In this document: positions 20,501-29,577 of the stretch, piece after piece
Numbering within the stretch: position 1 is the first letter of the stretch
Layout of the letters: each line of letters begins with the position of its first letter
From: Aliagarivorans taiwanensis DSM 22990
GTDB taxonomy: Bacteria; Pseudomonadota; Gammaproteobacteria; Enterobacterales; Celerinatantimonadaceae
Direction of reading: 5' to 3'
Length of the DNA stretch: 64,000 bases
Assembly (NCBI RefSeq): GCF_000429505.1
Contig: NZ_AUBZ01000004.1
Coordinates: forward strand, 113,276 to 177,275
Program-made: the position numbers and the translations under genes
Notes under the pieces: model-generated
The model's database searches: none
Told to the model about the DNA's origin: nothing
The model's input: only the letters and a program-made list of their open reading frames with translations

Positions 20501-22220
20501 TACTGCCTCCCCCGTTTAACTGCACTACCCGGCTGTCTAGCGCGTCAGGCGCGACGTTGAGGTACTGCAGGCCTCCCTGCATAACTTTCGAAAATACCGG
20601 CGCCGCCACAGCGCCACCGGAGTAACTGTCGGTTTGTGGCTCGTTGATAAACACCGCGATGGCCAGGCGAGGGTTGCTCACCGGCGCGACGCCTGCAAAC
20701 ACCGCCACATAGTCATCGCCATAGCCGCCGCGTACCGCTTTACGCGAAGTACCGGTTTTACCCGCCACGCGATAACCATCTACCGCCGCGCGGCTGCCGG
20801 TGCCTTCTGGATGCACCACATGCTCCAGCATATTCAACACACTGCGCGCCGAGCCTTCGCTAAACACTTGCTGCCCCGGATTGCCCTGCTCCAACTTAAT
20901 AATCGAGATAGGACGATACACGCCACCAGAGCCCAAGGTTGCATAGGCCTGCGCCAACTGAAGCGGCGTCACCATCACCCCGTAGCCGAACGACAAGGTA
21001 GCCAGTTCAAAATCAGACCAACGACGGCGCTGCGGCATATAGCCAGCCGACTCGCCCACCAAGCCCAGGCCGCTGTCGTTGCCAAAACCTAGCTTGTAGA
21101 GGGTATCGAGCATGCCTTCAACGCCAACCTCATCGGCCAGTTGACTGGTCACTACGTTGCTGGATTTTTGCATCGCAGTGGCCATATCAATCTCGCCATA
21201 GTTGCGTGCATCGCGCACCCGCTGGCCGCCAATCTGACGCCAGCCCGGTGAGGTATCGATGATCGTATCTTCGCTAACCAAGTGATTCTCGAGCGCCGCC
21301 AACATAGTAAAGGGCTTGGCGGTAGAGCCCGGCTCGTAGGCATCGGTCAGCGCTCGGTTGCGGTAGCGATAGCTTTGCAGCTGACCTCGGTCATTAGGAT
21401 TGAAAGACGGGCTATTGGCCATCGCCAGCACCTCGCCGGTAGCGATATCCAGCACCACCACGCTGCCAGAGGTGGCTTTGGTTTCTGCCACGGCCTTTTT
21501 CAACTCACGGTAGGCCAGCGCTTGCACTCGCTGATCGATGCTCAGCTGAATGTGCTGGGCATCTTCACGCTCTTTGATAATCGCTAGATCTTCAATCACC
21601 CGTCCGGTGCGGTCTTTACGCACCCGGCGCTGACCGGGCTGACCGGTTAGCCAGTCGTTGTAGCTGCGCTCTACCCCTTCCTGACCAAGGTCATCGATAT
21701 TGGTAAAGCCAACAAGGTGAGCGCTCACTTCACCAGTTGGGTAGAAGCGACGTGACTCAGGCTTAACATTGATGCCTTTGATGCGAAGTTTTTTTACGTA
21801 GTCAGCAACGGCCGGACTAACTTGACGCTGCAAGTAGACAAATCGGCGTTGCGGGTCTTTGACACGCGCCTGCAGGTTGTCGATATCGGTTTCCAGCACT
21901 TTGGCCAGAGCTTGCCAGGACTGGCGCTTCAAGAGGCTGTTTTGGTCGTGGATGATCTTGGGGTCGGCCCAGATGGCGCTGACCGGTACGCTCACCGCCA
22001 GCTCTCGGCCAAAACGATCGGTAATGATGCCACGCTCAGCGCGGCTGGTTTTAGTGCGGATGGAACGCAGGTCGCCCTCATACACCAAGCGCTCTGGCGC
22101 GATCACTTGGATATAGGCGGCCCGTCCTGCTAACGAGGCAAACACCAGACAGATCACAGCGACTACCAGGTAGTAGCGCCATTTGATCAGCAATTCCGGT
22201 TTGCTATTTCGTTTATTCAT
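20490..22220 (-). CDS. ftsI: Penicillin-binding protein 3, septal transpeptidase FtsI
   Basis: FtsI is the septum-specific peptidoglycan transpeptidase and a beta-lactam target. The 576-residue protein has an N-terminal transmembrane helix (about 14-34), a PBP dimerisation domain, and the catalytic motifs STAK within EPGSTAKPF (active serine), SSN within QKSSNV, and KTGT within AGKTGTSRK. It overlaps ftsL by four bases. Some beta-proteobacterial and gammaproteobacterial FtsI proteins are cut at the C-terminus by Prc, but no such site can be judged here. Confidence 0.97.
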   Translation of the reverse strand: MNKRNSKPELLIKWRYYLVVAVICLVFASLAGRAAYIQVIAPERLVYEGDLRSIRTKTSRAERGIITDRFGRELAVSVPVSAIWADPKIIHDQNSLLKRQSWQALAKVLETDIDNLQARVKDPQRRFVYLQRQVSPAVADYVKKLRIKGINVKPESRRFYPTGEVSAHLVGFTNIDDLGQEGVERSYNDWLTGQPGQRRVRKDRTGRVIEDLAIIKEREDAQHIQLSIDQRVQALAYRELKKAVAETKATSGSVVVLDIATGEVLAMANSPSFNPNDRGQLQSYRYRNRALTDAYEPGSTAKPFTMLAALENHLVSEDTIIDTSPGWRQIGGQRVRDARNYGEIDMATAMQKSSNVVTSQLADEVGVEGMLDTLYKLGFGNDSGLGLVGESAGYMPQRRRWSDFELATLSFGYGVMVTPLQLAQAYATLGSGGVYRPISIIKLEQGNPGQQVFSEGSARSVLNMLEHVVHPEGTGSRAAVDGYRVAGKTGTSRKAVRGGYGDDYVAVFAGVAPVSNPRLAIAVFINEPQTDSYSGGAVAAPVFSKVMQGGLQYLNVAPDALDSRVVQLNGGGSNDS

Positions 22221-22540
22221 GGTCTTGAGACCACCACCTGTTCTTCCAATTTGGGTCGATGCATATCCAAACGCTTGCGCGCCATGCTCTCAATCCGGCT
22301 ATGTTCTGCCAGAGCATTCTGCTCAATCAGCAGATGTCGCCACTCCACATTTAATTCGTCGCGCTCCAACATCAAGCGCTCACGTTGTTCTACCAGTAAG
22401 CGCGTTTGGTGGGTGGTCCACACCACCGCCAGCGCGCTCACCAATGCCGCTAATAACAACAAAAGATGTCCGCGCGAACGCCAGACATCTTTGGCAATCA
22501 GCCGCAGTAAATTGGGCTGCCGACCAGCTTGCTCACTCAT
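22217..22540 (-). CDS. ftsL: Cell division protein FtsL
   Basis: FtsL is a small bitopic protein that forms the FtsQLB complex. At 107 residues it has a cytoplasmic N-terminus, one transmembrane helix (about 25-43, [16 protein letters not shown]) and a periplasmic heptad coiled coil (about 48-90). Sequence conservation in this family is low, so the call rests on size, topology and the fixed position between rsmH and ftsI, both of which it overlaps by four bases. Confidence 0.93.
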   Translation of the reverse strand: MSEQAGRQPNLLRLIAKDVWRSRGHLLLLLAALVSALAVVWTTHQTRLLVEQRERLMLERDELNVEWRHLLIEQNALAEHSRIESMARKRLDMHRPKLEEQVVVSRP

Positions 22541-23475
22541 GCCAGGCGCTGCGCGACCCTCAACACAGAGCTACGAGCACGCGGGTTAACCTCTAGCTCG
22601 GCTGCTGATGGCTTAATTGCCTTGCCCACTTTCTTCATGGTCTTGCCTTGTGACAGTTGCTCGGCAGTCAGTGGCAGCCCGCGCGGAAAGCTCTGCCCCT
22701 GTTCTTGCTTGCGAATGAAGCGTTTTACCATGCGATCTTCCAGCGAGTGGAAGCTAATCACTGCCAAGCGCCCCTCTGGTGCCAGCACCTTCACCGCGCC
22801 TGCTAATGCGGTTTCAATCTCTTCCAGCTCGGAGTTGATGTACATACGAATGGCCTGGAAGCTACGGGTTGCCGGGTGCTTGAACTTGTCTTTGACCGGC
22901 ACCGCCTTGTCGATAATCGCCGCCAGCTGCAGGGTGCGCTCAATCGGCTCTTCAACACGGTGATTAACGATGGCGTGGGCGATACGTTTGCCAAAGCGCT
23001 CCTCACCAAAGGTTTTAATGACCCAACAAATATCGTCTTCATCGGCTGTCGCCAGCCACTGCGCTGCGGTTTGGCCTTTGCTGGTGTCCATGCGCATGTC
23101 CAGAGGACCATCGCGCAAGAAGCTAAAGCCGCGCTCGGCATCATCGAGCTGTGGCGACGACACGCCTAAGTCGAGCAATACGCCGTCGATCTTCCCACTT
23201 AGCCCCAACACTTCCATATACTCAGCAATGCCCGAGAAGCCGCCATGCACGATCTGGAAACGCGAGTCATCAGCCAAGGCCTCTGCCGCTTGGATGGCTT
23301 GCGGATCGCGATCGATGGCGATCAAGCGCCCTTGCTCGCCAAGCTCGGCCAACACCGCGCGCGAGTGACCGCCACGGCCAAAAGTGCCATCGACGTAGAT
23401 CCCGTCAGGCTTGATTGCTAGTCCATCGATGCACTCTTGCAACAGCACCGAGGTATGTGAGAATTGGTTAGTCAT
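22537..23475 (-). CDS. rsmH: 16S rRNA m4C1402 methyltransferase RsmH (MraW)
   Basis: RsmH methylates N4 of C1402 in the ribosomal P site using S-adenosylmethionine. The 312-residue sequence begins [15 protein letters not shown] and has the SAM loop [14 protein letters not shown] (about 29-42), [11 protein letters not shown] (about 102) and a C-terminal [23 protein letters not shown] segment. It follows mraZ directly with no gap and partners with RsmI, encoded about 1.3 kb away, which makes the 2'-O-methyl on the same nucleotide. Confidence 0.97.
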   Translation of the reverse strand: MTNQFSHTSVLLQECIDGLAIKPDGIYVDGTFGRGGHSRAVLAELGEQGRLIAIDRDPQAIQAAEALADDSRFQIVHGGFSGIAEYMEVLGLSGKIDGVLLDLGVSSPQLDDAERGFSFLRDGPLDMRMDTSKGQTAAQWLATADEDDICWVIKTFGEERFGKRIAHAIVNHRVEEPIERTLQLAAIIDKAVPVKDKFKHPATRSFQAIRMYINSELEEIETALAGAVKVLAPEGRLAVISFHSLEDRMVKRFIRKQEQGQSFPRGLPLTAEQLSQGKTMKKVGKAIKPSAAELEVNPRARSSVLRVAQRLA

Positions 23476-23931
23476 CTATAGTGAAAAGTCTTTTAAATTA
23501 GCGCTTAACATGTCTACTTCTTCATCCAGCGTCAGGTCGTCCGCAATCTGTTGCTGCCACTGCAATTCAGACCACAATTCAAACTTGTTCAGCTGCCCCA
23601 CCAACATAATTTTTTTATCCAACTCAGCGTGCTGCCTGAGCGGCGGGGGAATCAATAAACGTCCGTTTTTGTCCATATCGCAATCATCGGCATAGCCCAG
23701 CAACAAACGTTGCAGACGGCGTTCGGCCGGGTTCATGCTGGAAAGCTTTCTTAGTTTCCTTTCTATGTCTTCCCATTCGTTCAGTGGGTACAGCAACAAG
23801 CAGCGGTGATTGATATCGATGGTGCACACCATCTGCCCTTGGCACTCGTCCAGCAACCATTGGCGATACCGGGTCGGCATGGTTAGCCGCCCCTTCGCGT
23901 CTAGGTTGATTGAACTGGCTCCGCGCAACAT
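23476..23931 (-). CDS. mraZ: Transcriptional regulator MraZ
   Basis: MraZ is the first gene of the dcw cluster and represses or tunes its own operon by binding spaced TGGGN boxes. The 151-residue protein holds two SpoVT/AbrB-type domains with the repeated signature ([13 protein letters not shown] near 11 and [13 protein letters not shown] near 90). The start is preceded by only a weak ribosome binding site. Three to four candidate operator boxes lie 30-75 bases upstream. Confidence 0.96.
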   Translation of the reverse strand: MLRGASSINLDAKGRLTMPTRYRQWLLDECQGQMVCTIDINHRCLLLYPLNEWEDIERKLRKLSSMNPAERRLQRLLLGYADDCDMDKNGRLLIPPPLRQHAELDKKIMLVGQLNKFELWSELQWQQQIADDLTLDEEVDMLSANLKDFSL

Positions 23932-23982
23932 GGCTGGTGTTGTCCCTAATTAGGCATTTAGTCCCACTGAAATTGGATAGAG

Positions 23983-24007
23983 ATCCACAATGATCCACTT
24001 TATCCCA
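23983..24007 (-). promoter_or_regulatory. MraZ operator: three TGGRW boxes at 10-bp spacing
   Basis: On the minus strand TGGGA (24007-24003), TGGAT (23997-23993) and TGGAT (23987-23983) repeat with an exact 10-bp period, each preceded by G. A further TGGGA lies at 23966-23962. MraZ is known to bind TGGGN repeats separated by 5 bases, which is this spacing. The array lies between a candidate promoter and the mraZ start, fitting autorepression of the whole dcw operon. Confidence 0.75.
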
Positions 24008-24017
24008 CTTTGGACTA

Positions 24018-24046
24018 AGTTTAAGGACGAGTTGTTACCTTTGCAA
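24018..24046 (-). promoter_or_regulatory. Candidate sigma-70 promoter of the mraZ/dcw operon
   Basis: On the minus strand TTGCAA (24046-24041) and TAAACT (24023-24018) are 17 bases apart, with 4 of 6 consensus matches each. The predicted start site would fall just before the MraZ boxes. No experimental support is possible here. The position relative to the operator is the main argument. Confidence 0.45.
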
Positions 24047-24061
24047 GCCAGCTCACCAAAC

Positions 24062-24324
24062 AAACAGCACAAAAAAGCCAGAGGTGGCGCGGGATCATCA
24101 CTAATCCCTTGATAACAAAGCGAGCTTTATTTCAGCTTTAAATAAAAAAGCTCAACTGCGGCTAATCGCTCAGAGAGTGAGCGATAACTTCGATGAATAG
24201 CCTTTAGCGATCCAACCAGCGCGACTTGGAGATCAGCCGCCGCGAACTCGCGAATGCTTGCGAAAAACTCTCAGCTTGGATCATCTGGCCGCAACCGTTG
24301 CGAATCTACCTTCCAAGAAAAGTA
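24062..24324. other. Gene-free stretch between mraZ promoter and rnpB terminator
   Basis: I recognise no coding region or known RNA here. The one clear structure is a perfect 8-bp inverted repeat ATCGCTCA/TGAGCGAT with a 5-base loop at 24165-24185. A short AT-rich tract with GCTTTA-type repeats lies just before it (24121-24152). Confidence 0.4.
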
Positions 24325-24361
24325 AAAAGCTCGCACCACCGATGGGTGATGCGAGCTTTAA
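24325..24361 (-). terminator. Rho-independent terminator of rnpB
   Basis: On the minus strand a long stem, AAGCTCGCATCACC pairing with GGTGGTGCGAGCTT around a short loop, is followed by a T run. It begins within ten bases of the mature 3' end of the RNase P RNA. Confidence 0.85.
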
Positions 24362-24368
24362 AATGATG

Positions 24369-24749
24369 GGAGTTGGCCGATAAGCCGGGTTCTGTCGTGG
24401 ACAACCATTCGTCTAGGCCAGCGATCGCTCACTGGCTCAAGCAGCCTACCCGCCCCCAACGCGGGTCGCGCCGTACGGGGGCCTATTTGGCCTTGCTCCG
24501 GGTGGAGTTTACCTCGCCGCGAGCTGTTACCAGTCGCGCGGTGCGCTCTTACCGCACCCTTTCAGCCTTACCTGTGCACCCACTCCTAAGAGCCGGGCCA
24601 TCGGCGGTCTTCTCTCTGCTGCACTTGTCGTGGGCTTTCGCCCCCCAGGCGTTACCTGGCACCCTACCCTATGGAGCCCGGACTTTCCTCCCCTTCGCCC
24701 GTCTGTCCGAAGAACACAACGACGAAGCAGCGATTGTCTGGCCAACTCC
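24369..24749 (-). ncRNA. rnpB: RNase P RNA (bacterial class A)
   Basis: This is the catalytic RNA that removes the 5' leader of tRNA precursors. Read on the minus strand, it contains the strongly conserved blocks GAGGAAAGTCCGGGC (P4 region, near 24680), GGTAAACTCCACCCGGAGCA, and near the 3' end CCTAGACGAATGG and ACAGAACCCGGCTTAT. The ends were set by P1: GGAGTTGGCC at the 5' end pairs with GGCCAACTCC at the 3' end. The length of about 381 bases fits class A. It lies between rsmI and mraZ, with its own promoter and terminator. Confidence 0.95.
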
Positions 24750-24757
24750 GGGGGCGG

Positions 24758-24763
24758 ACTATA
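24758..24763 (-). promoter_or_regulatory. -10 box of the rnpB promoter
   Basis: TATAGT on the minus strand lies nine bases before the predicted RNA 5' end, correctly placed for a -10 element. The GC-rich stretch after it resembles the discriminator of stable-RNA promoters. No convincing -35 box is seen at 16-18 bases upstream. Confidence 0.55.
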
Positions 24764-24789
24764 GCAGAGCCGCTAACGCAAATGAACCG

Positions 24790-25623
24790 TTAAAGGTGAT
24801 TTAGCCCGTAATCATAGAGGGCATTCTTCTTGACGCCGTAGATCTGGGCAGTAAGCGCGGCGGCTTTCTTCAATGGTAACTCGGCTTTAAGCACCTTTAA
24901 GGTGTCCAGCGCTTGTTGAGGAAGCTCGCTGGCATCGCTTTTATGGCCTTCGATAATCAGCACCATCTCGCCGCGCTGTTGGTTGGCATCGGACTGAACC
25001 CATTCAAGCAGTTCACCGGCGGGCAAGGAGCGGATCGTCTCGAAGGTTTTGGTGAGTTCGCGGGCTAGCACCACCCGGCGCGCTTCACCCAAGCAGGCAA
25101 CAATATCTTTAAGGCTGTCGAGAATACGATGGGGCGATTCGTAGAACACTACCGTGGCCGGCTCTTGCTTCAACGCATTGAGTTTATCCTGACGACCTTT
25201 GGTTTTAGCAGGCAAGAAGCCTTGATAGCTAAAGCGGTCCGTCGGCAGACCTGCTGCACACAAGGCTGCGATTGCCGCACAAGCGCCGGGGATAGGCACC
25301 ACCTGCAAGCCTTCAGCTTGGCAATGTGCCACCAGATGATAGCCGGGATCATTGATAAGCGGCGTGCCCGCATCAGAAACCAACGCGACGTCTTTGCCAT
25401 CACGCAAGGTTTGCTCCAACCACTGACGCTTTTGCTGTTCGTTATGGTCGTGCACCGCGACACAATGCGTCGATATATTGTAATGCTGTAGCAAGCGCTT
25501 GGTGTTGCGGGTGTCTTCTGCCGCAATCACGTCGACCTCACCCAACACCTCGACCGCTCGGTAGGTGATATCCGACAAATTACCAATCGGGGTGGCTACT
25601 ATAAATAATCGACCGCTGCTCAT
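24790..25623 (-). CDS. rsmI: 16S rRNA 2'-O-methyltransferase RsmI (C1402)
   Basis: RsmI makes the 2'-O-methyl group on C1402 of 16S rRNA, the same base modified by RsmH. ATG 25623 has AGAGG at a suitable distance and gives 277 residues. An upstream in-frame ATG at 25662 is less likely. Motifs are [16 protein letters not shown] at the N-terminus, [24 protein letters not shown] and [11 protein letters not shown], all typical of this tetrapyrrole-methylase-fold family. It diverges from lpoA, as in E. coli. Confidence 0.95.
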   Translation of the reverse strand: MSSGRLFIVATPIGNLSDITYRAVEVLGEVDVIAAEDTRNTKRLLQHYNISTHCVAVHDHNEQQKRQWLEQTLRDGKDVALVSDAGTPLINDPGYHLVAHCQAEGLQVVPIPGACAAIAALCAAGLPTDRFSYQGFLPAKTKGRQDKLNALKQEPATVVFYESPHRILDSLKDIVACLGEARRVVLARELTKTFETIRSLPAGELLEWVQSDANQQRGEMVLIIEGHKSDASELPQQALDTLKVLKAELPLKKAAALTAQIYGVKKNALYDYGLNHL

Positions 25624-25763
25624 ATCGCTATCCTCTGAGAAATTGTCGGCAACTTTAATCAAAACCCAAGGCTATCTCAATCTTATCTGTCAGTTACGCC
25701 GCTGGATTATTTACACCCAGACTCTTAATATAAGCAGCAAACCTCAAACTCAAGAAGAACACC

Positions 25764-27572
25764 TTGAACGCATTGCTAACTTTTACTTGGCGCGCCGCGA
25801 GTCTGGCCACCGTGCTGTTTTTGGCAGCCTGTGCCTCACAGCCCAGCGAAACCACTTCGGAGCAGATACTGCCTTTACCCGAGTTCAGTGCTCCTCTTGA
25901 CCAATCCCCCGAGTTCTACCTACAACAGGCTCGCAGTGCAGAAGAGCTTGAACGCTTCGACTGGCAGCTGTTAGCCGCCAAGGCCTACATCAGCAAAGGC
26001 AGCATCCAAGCCGGTGAAGGCCTGCTTAAAGATCTACGCCAAGAAACGCTCACTCAGCGCCAACAAGCCGGGGTGGCGTTGGTGCAAGCGCAAAGCCTGC
26101 AACTGCAAGGACAGTATGCTGCTGCGATTGAACAGTTGAACTTCGACCCACGCTGGTCACTGCCTGACAGCTACTGGCAAAGCTACTATCAGCAGCGCGC
26201 CGAGCTGTTCCAGCTGCAAAACCGCGGTATCGCCAGCGCCGAAGCGCGTATGAGTCTGGAAAGCTATCTAGCAGGTGAGCCACAGCAGGTGAACCGCCAA
26301 CTGATTTGGCAGCTGTTGCGCCCAATGACCTCGTTTACGCTGCGCAGCTTCCAAGAGCCGGGCAACGACATTAAGAACGGCTGGTTGGAAATCGTCGCGA
26401 TCAACAACGAGCAAAACATCGACCATGAATCGCTAATCGCCGAGCTACAGGCGTGGCGTCAAGAGTACCCAGAACATCCAGCGCTCAGCCTGATTAGTGA
26501 AGATATGCAAACCGCGATGAGCCTAAGCCCTTATCGTCCTGAGAAGATCGCCGTACTGCTGCCGCTAAGTGGTCGCTATCAGCAAAATGCCGATGCCATC
26601 CGCCAAGGCTTAAGCGCCGCCTATCTCGACAATAAGAGCGATGTTCAGCTTAGCTTCTTCGACACCGAGCAAGCCGGTATGGCCGACATTTATGAGCAGC
26701 TTATCTCGCAAGGCTATGACTTTGTGATTGGGCCACTGCTGAAAAGTCACCTGCGTGAGCTACAAGCGCTCAGCCCTAACTTGCCGGTATTAGCGCTCAA
26801 CGATATCGACTCGGAGGTGGCGGGCGATTACTACTACTTCCCGCTGTCGCCTGAGGAAGAAGCCCGTCAGGCCGCACTGTATATCCATGAGCAACAGCTT
26901 GACTACCCGCTGCTGGTCGCCCCCGGCAACAGCTTAGGCAAGCGTATGGTCGAAGCCTTTGATGAGCAATGGCTAGAGCTCAGCGATGAGCCGGCGACCA
27001 GCGTGTTTTACCACGCTCCTTCGGAGCTACAAGGGGCAATTCAGCGCTTGATGCTCACCTCCGAGTCTCAAGCACGCATCAACCAGCTTAAGCAGGTGTT
27101 GGCTAATAATGTCGAGTCGGAGGTGCGCTCACGTCGCGATACCCAAGCGGTCTATCTGATTGGTGATAGCAACCAGACCAAGTTAGCCAAGCCCTTTATC
27201 GATGTCACGGTTAGCCCCTTTGCTAGTGCACCGGTGCTGCTAACCAGCTCGCGCGGCTACACCACGGCAGTGGGCGACAACGAACTCAACGGCCTACTGG
27301 TGAGTGAGATGCCATGGCTACTGGATTCTCAGTCGGCCAACGCAGTGCGCTTCAAGCAGCTATGGCCGAATGCCGATTCGCAGCAGCGCCGCCTCTATGC
27401 CCTTGGCTACGACGCCTATCAGCTCATCGGTAAACTGGTGCAGATGCGCCACTACAGCGACTTCCAACAGCCTGGACTGAGCGGCAACCTGAGTCTTGAC
27501 GACGACGGCACCGTACTGCGCCAGCTGACTTGGAACGAGTATCGCAATGGCCGGCTGGTTCCCGTTCAATAA
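25764..27572 (+). CDS. lpoA: Outer membrane lipoprotein LpoA, activator of PBP1A
   Basis: LpoA is an outer membrane lipoprotein that reaches through the periplasm to activate the synthase PBP1A. The 602-residue protein starts with TTG 25764 after an AAGAAG site and has a lipobox LAAC (Cys 23). The N-terminal half is a TPR-like helical domain. The C-terminal half (from about residue 265, KIAVLLPLSGRYQQNADAI) has the periplasmic-binding-protein fold. It heads the lpoA-yraN-diaA-dolP run and overlaps yraN by 26 bases. Confidence 0.93.
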   Translation: MNALLTFTWRAASLATVLFLAACASQPSETTSEQILPLPEFSAPLDQSPEFYLQQARSAEELERFDWQLLAAKAYISKGSIQAGEGLLKDLRQETLTQRQQAGVALVQAQSLQLQGQYAAAIEQLNFDPRWSLPDSYWQSYYQQRAELFQLQNRGIASAEARMSLESYLAGEPQQVNRQLIWQLLRPMTSFTLRSFQEPGNDIKNGWLEIVAINNEQNIDHESLIAELQAWRQEYPEHPALSLISEDMQTAMSLSPYRPEKIAVLLPLSGRYQQNADAIRQGLSAAYLDNKSDVQLSFFDTEQAGMADIYEQLISQGYDFVIGPLLKSHLRELQALSPNLPVLALNDIDSEVAGDYYYFPLSPEEEARQAALYIHEQQLDYPLLVAPGNSLGKRMVEAFDEQWLELSDEPATSVFYHAPSELQGAIQRLMLTSESQARINQLKQVLANNVESEVRSRRDTQAVYLIGDSNQTKLAKPFIDVTVSPFASAPVLLTSSRGYTTAVGDNELNGLLVSEMPWLLDSQSANAVRFKQLWPNADSQQRRLYALGYDAYQLIGKLVQMRHYSDFQQPGLSGNLSLDDDGTVLRQLTWNEYRNGRLVPVQ

Positions 27573-27921
27573 GCAAGATAAGGGGCAGCAAGCCGAGCAA
27601 TTGGCCGCTGCCTTTTTAAAGAAACAAGGCGCCAAGATAGTAGCTAAGAACTATCGTTGCCGCCGCGGCGAGATCGATCTGATCGCCCAACACGATGATG
27701 TGATCCTCTTTATCGAGGTCAAATACCGCTCTCGCGCAGATTATGGCGGTGCTGTCGCCGCGGTCGACCACCGTAAGCAGCAGCGCATACGCCTCAGCGC
27801 CGAGCACTACCTTCAGCAGCAAGGCTTAAACCTACACCACACCATGATACGTTTCGACGTAATAGCGATAATGCCTGACCAAGCGCAACCGCTGTGGCTG
27901 ACGAACGCATTTGGGGAATAA
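27547..27921 (+). CDS. yraN: UPF0102 family protein YraN (endonuclease-like fold)
   Basis: The 124-residue protein carries the UPF0102 pattern: [16 protein letters not shown], then [15 protein letters not shown] and LIFIEVKYR-type strands (here [14 protein letters not shown]). The E-D-EVK arrangement resembles the catalytic core of Holliday-junction and restriction-type nucleases, but the E. coli protein has no firmly established function. It overlaps lpoA by 26 bases and ends one base before diaA starts. Confidence 0.9.
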   Translation: MAGWFPFNKQDKGQQAEQLAAAFLKKQGAKIVAKNYRCRRGEIDLIAQHDDVILFIEVKYRSRADYGGAVAAVDHRKQQRIRLSAEHYLQQQGLNLHHTMIRFDVIAIMPDQAQPLWLTNAFGE

Positions 27922-27922
27922 C

Positions 27923-28513
27923 ATGCAAGAACGAATAAAAGAACTGTTTAGAGAGAGTATTCAAACCAAGATCGCCGCCGCTGAAGCGCTGCCCGATGGC
28001 ATCGAAAAGGCATCCATGCTGATTGCCCAAGCATTGCTAAGTGGTAACAAGGTGTTGATTGCAGGCAATGGCACCAGCGCCGCCTTAGCGCAGATCTTCT
28101 GCAGCTTCTTGGTTAATCGCTACGATACCGAGCGCCCCAGCCTACCGGCGCTAGCATTAACCACTGACAGCTCTGTGCTAACCGCCATCGCCGACGACTA
28201 CCTGTTTGATGAGGTGTTTGCCAAACAAGTACGCGCGCTTGGCCAAGAGGGCGATGTGTTGATTGCTATCTCTGACAACGGCAACACCCGCAATATCATC
28301 AAGGCCATGGAAGCCGCGGTAAATCGCGATATGCACATTGTTGCGCTTACCGGGAAAGATGGCGGCGAAATGGCGGGGCTGCTGAGTGAGCAAGACGTAG
28401 AAATCCGCGTGCCCGCAGAACAAAACAACCGTATTGTTGAAGTTCACCTCTTGGCTCTGGAAATACTTTGCGATTTAATTGACCAAACGCTATTTCCCCA
28501 ACAAGAGATGTAA
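27923..28513 (+). CDS. diaA: DnaA initiator-associating protein DiaA (SIS domain)
   Basis: DiaA is a tetrameric SIS-domain protein that promotes DnaA assembly at the replication origin. ATG 27923 gives 196 residues, the exact E. coli length. A TTG four codons upstream is not needed. The opening [20 protein letters not shown] is near identical to known DiaA. The sugar-isomerase relative GmhA is the alternative for SIS proteins of this size, but the yraN-diaA-dolP context settles the call. Confidence 0.93.
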   Translation: MQERIKELFRESIQTKIAAAEALPDGIEKASMLIAQALLSGNKVLIAGNGTSAALAQIFCSFLVNRYDTERPSLPALALTTDSSVLTAIADDYLFDEVFAKQVRALGQEGDVLIAISDNGNTRNIIKAMEAAVNRDMHIVALTGKDGGEMAGLLSEQDVEIRVPAEQNNRIVEVHLLALEILCDLIDQTLFPQQEM

Positions 28514-28515
28514 GG

Positions 28516-29094
28516 ATGAAACGCTTAGCTTTAGTACTCACCGCTTGTCTGCTGCTACAAGCCTGTGCAGCTGCAGTGGTGGTTGGTACCGGCGTGGCAG
28601 TCTCTGCCGGCACGGACCGACGCACCCTGGGCGCCCAGGTTGATGACAAGGGCCTCTACCTCAAGATTGTTCACGTTCTATCTGAAGACGAAGAGCTGTG
28701 GACCGCCAGTAAGATCAGTGTAGAAGTACTCAACGCCCGGGTATTGTTGATCGGCCAAACACCGGAGCAGCGCTATGCCAATCGCGCAACCGAGCTCACC
28801 CGCAACGTAGAAGGGGTGGTGGAAGTGCTCAATGAGATGCGCCTCAAAGAGCCAGTCTCGCTAAGCACCCGCAGCAACGACACTTGGATCACCACCAAAA
28901 TCCGTAGCAAGCTACTGACCAACCCGGAAATTCCTTTGAATAAGATTCGTGTGACCACCGAAGACTCGGAAGTGTTTCTTATCGGCATTGTCACCAAAGA
29001 GGAAGAGGATATTGCCGTGGATATTGCCCGCCACGAAAAGGGCGTAAGCAAGGTGATTAAGGTATTTGAACGGGCGGAAATTGACGAAAGCTAG
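28516..29094 (+). CDS. dolP: Division/outer membrane stress lipoprotein DolP (YraP), two BON domains
   Basis: DolP is an outer membrane lipoprotein that supports envelope integrity and concentrates at division sites. The 192-residue protein has a signal peptide with lipobox LQAC (Cys about 17) and two BON domains (about 45-112 and 122-190), each with the pattern VEVLNARVLLIGQ or VTTEDSEVFLIG. The gene begins two bases after diaA and ends before a strong terminator. In E. coli it is under sigma-E control. I could not identify a matching promoter here. Confidence 0.92.
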   Translation: MKRLALVLTACLLLQACAAAVVVGTGVAVSAGTDRRTLGAQVDDKGLYLKIVHVLSEDEELWTASKISVEVLNARVLLIGQTPEQRYANRATELTRNVEGVVEVLNEMRLKEPVSLSTRSNDTWITTKIRSKLLTNPEIPLNKIRVTTEDSEVFLIGIVTKEEEDIAVDIARHEKGVSKVIKVFERAEIDES

Positions 29095-29121
29095 CTCTGA
29101 TTTTGCTCTGCCTAAGGCAAC

Positions 29122-29149
29122 AAAAAAGCGCTCCTCGGAGCGCTTTTTT
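29122..29149. terminator. Bidirectional terminator between dolP and sspB
   Basis: GCGCTCC/GGAGCGC with a two-base loop (29128-29143) is flanked by six A on the left and seven T on the right. It can therefore end transcription from dolP on the plus strand and from sspB on the minus strand. The sspB stop codon overlaps its edge. Confidence 0.9.
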
Positions 29150-29576
29150 ACTTCACTACCCGTAGGCTGGGTCGCCTCGGCTTAGTCTCGGGTTCGGGGC
29201 TAACCTCCTCGGCCATCTCCACTTCCTCGATAAGCTCTTCTGCTTGATCATAGGCCGGTTCAGAATCGAACACGGTGCCTGCTCCGTTTTCACGGGCGTA
29301 GATGGCAATCACCGCAGCCATCGGTACGTACACTTCAAAAGGCTGGCCGCCAAAGCGGGCATTGAAACTAAGCTGCTCCAGATCCATATTGAAGCTCACG
29401 ATTGCCGACGGGGCGATGTTCAGCACGATCTGGCCGTTCTCCACGAACTGTTGCGGCACATTCACATAGGGGCGAGTCGCATCCACCACCAAATGAGGGG
29501 TCAGCTCGTTATCCAGTAGCCAGTCATAAAAAGCCCGTAGCAAGTACGGGCGATTCGGCGTCATTGAAGTGCTCAT
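29148..29576 (-). CDS. sspB: ClpXP protease specificity-enhancing factor SspB
   Basis: SspB is an adaptor that brings ssrA-tagged proteins to ClpXP. The 142-residue protein has the family core RPYLLRAFYDWLLDN and FNARFGGQPFEVYVPMAAV (tag-binding domain). It ends in RPSLRVVK, the short ClpX-binding tail, after an acidic flexible linker. ATG 29576 overlaps the region of the sspA stop. A TTG at 29585 is an alternative. The sspA-sspB pair is conserved. Confidence 0.94.
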   Translation of the reverse strand: MSTSMTPNRPYLLRAFYDWLLDNELTPHLVVDATRPYVNVPQQFVENGQIVLNIAPSAIVSFNMDLEQLSFNARFGGQPFEVYVPMAAVIAIYARENGAGTVFDSEPAYDQAEELIEEVEMAEEVSPEPETKPRRPSLRVVK

Positions 29577-29577
29577 C

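Noticed and set aside
24373..24804. A 143-residue plus-strand frame across the RNase P RNA region
   Set aside because: It lies antisense to rnpB. Such frames over RNase P RNA are a known false annotation.
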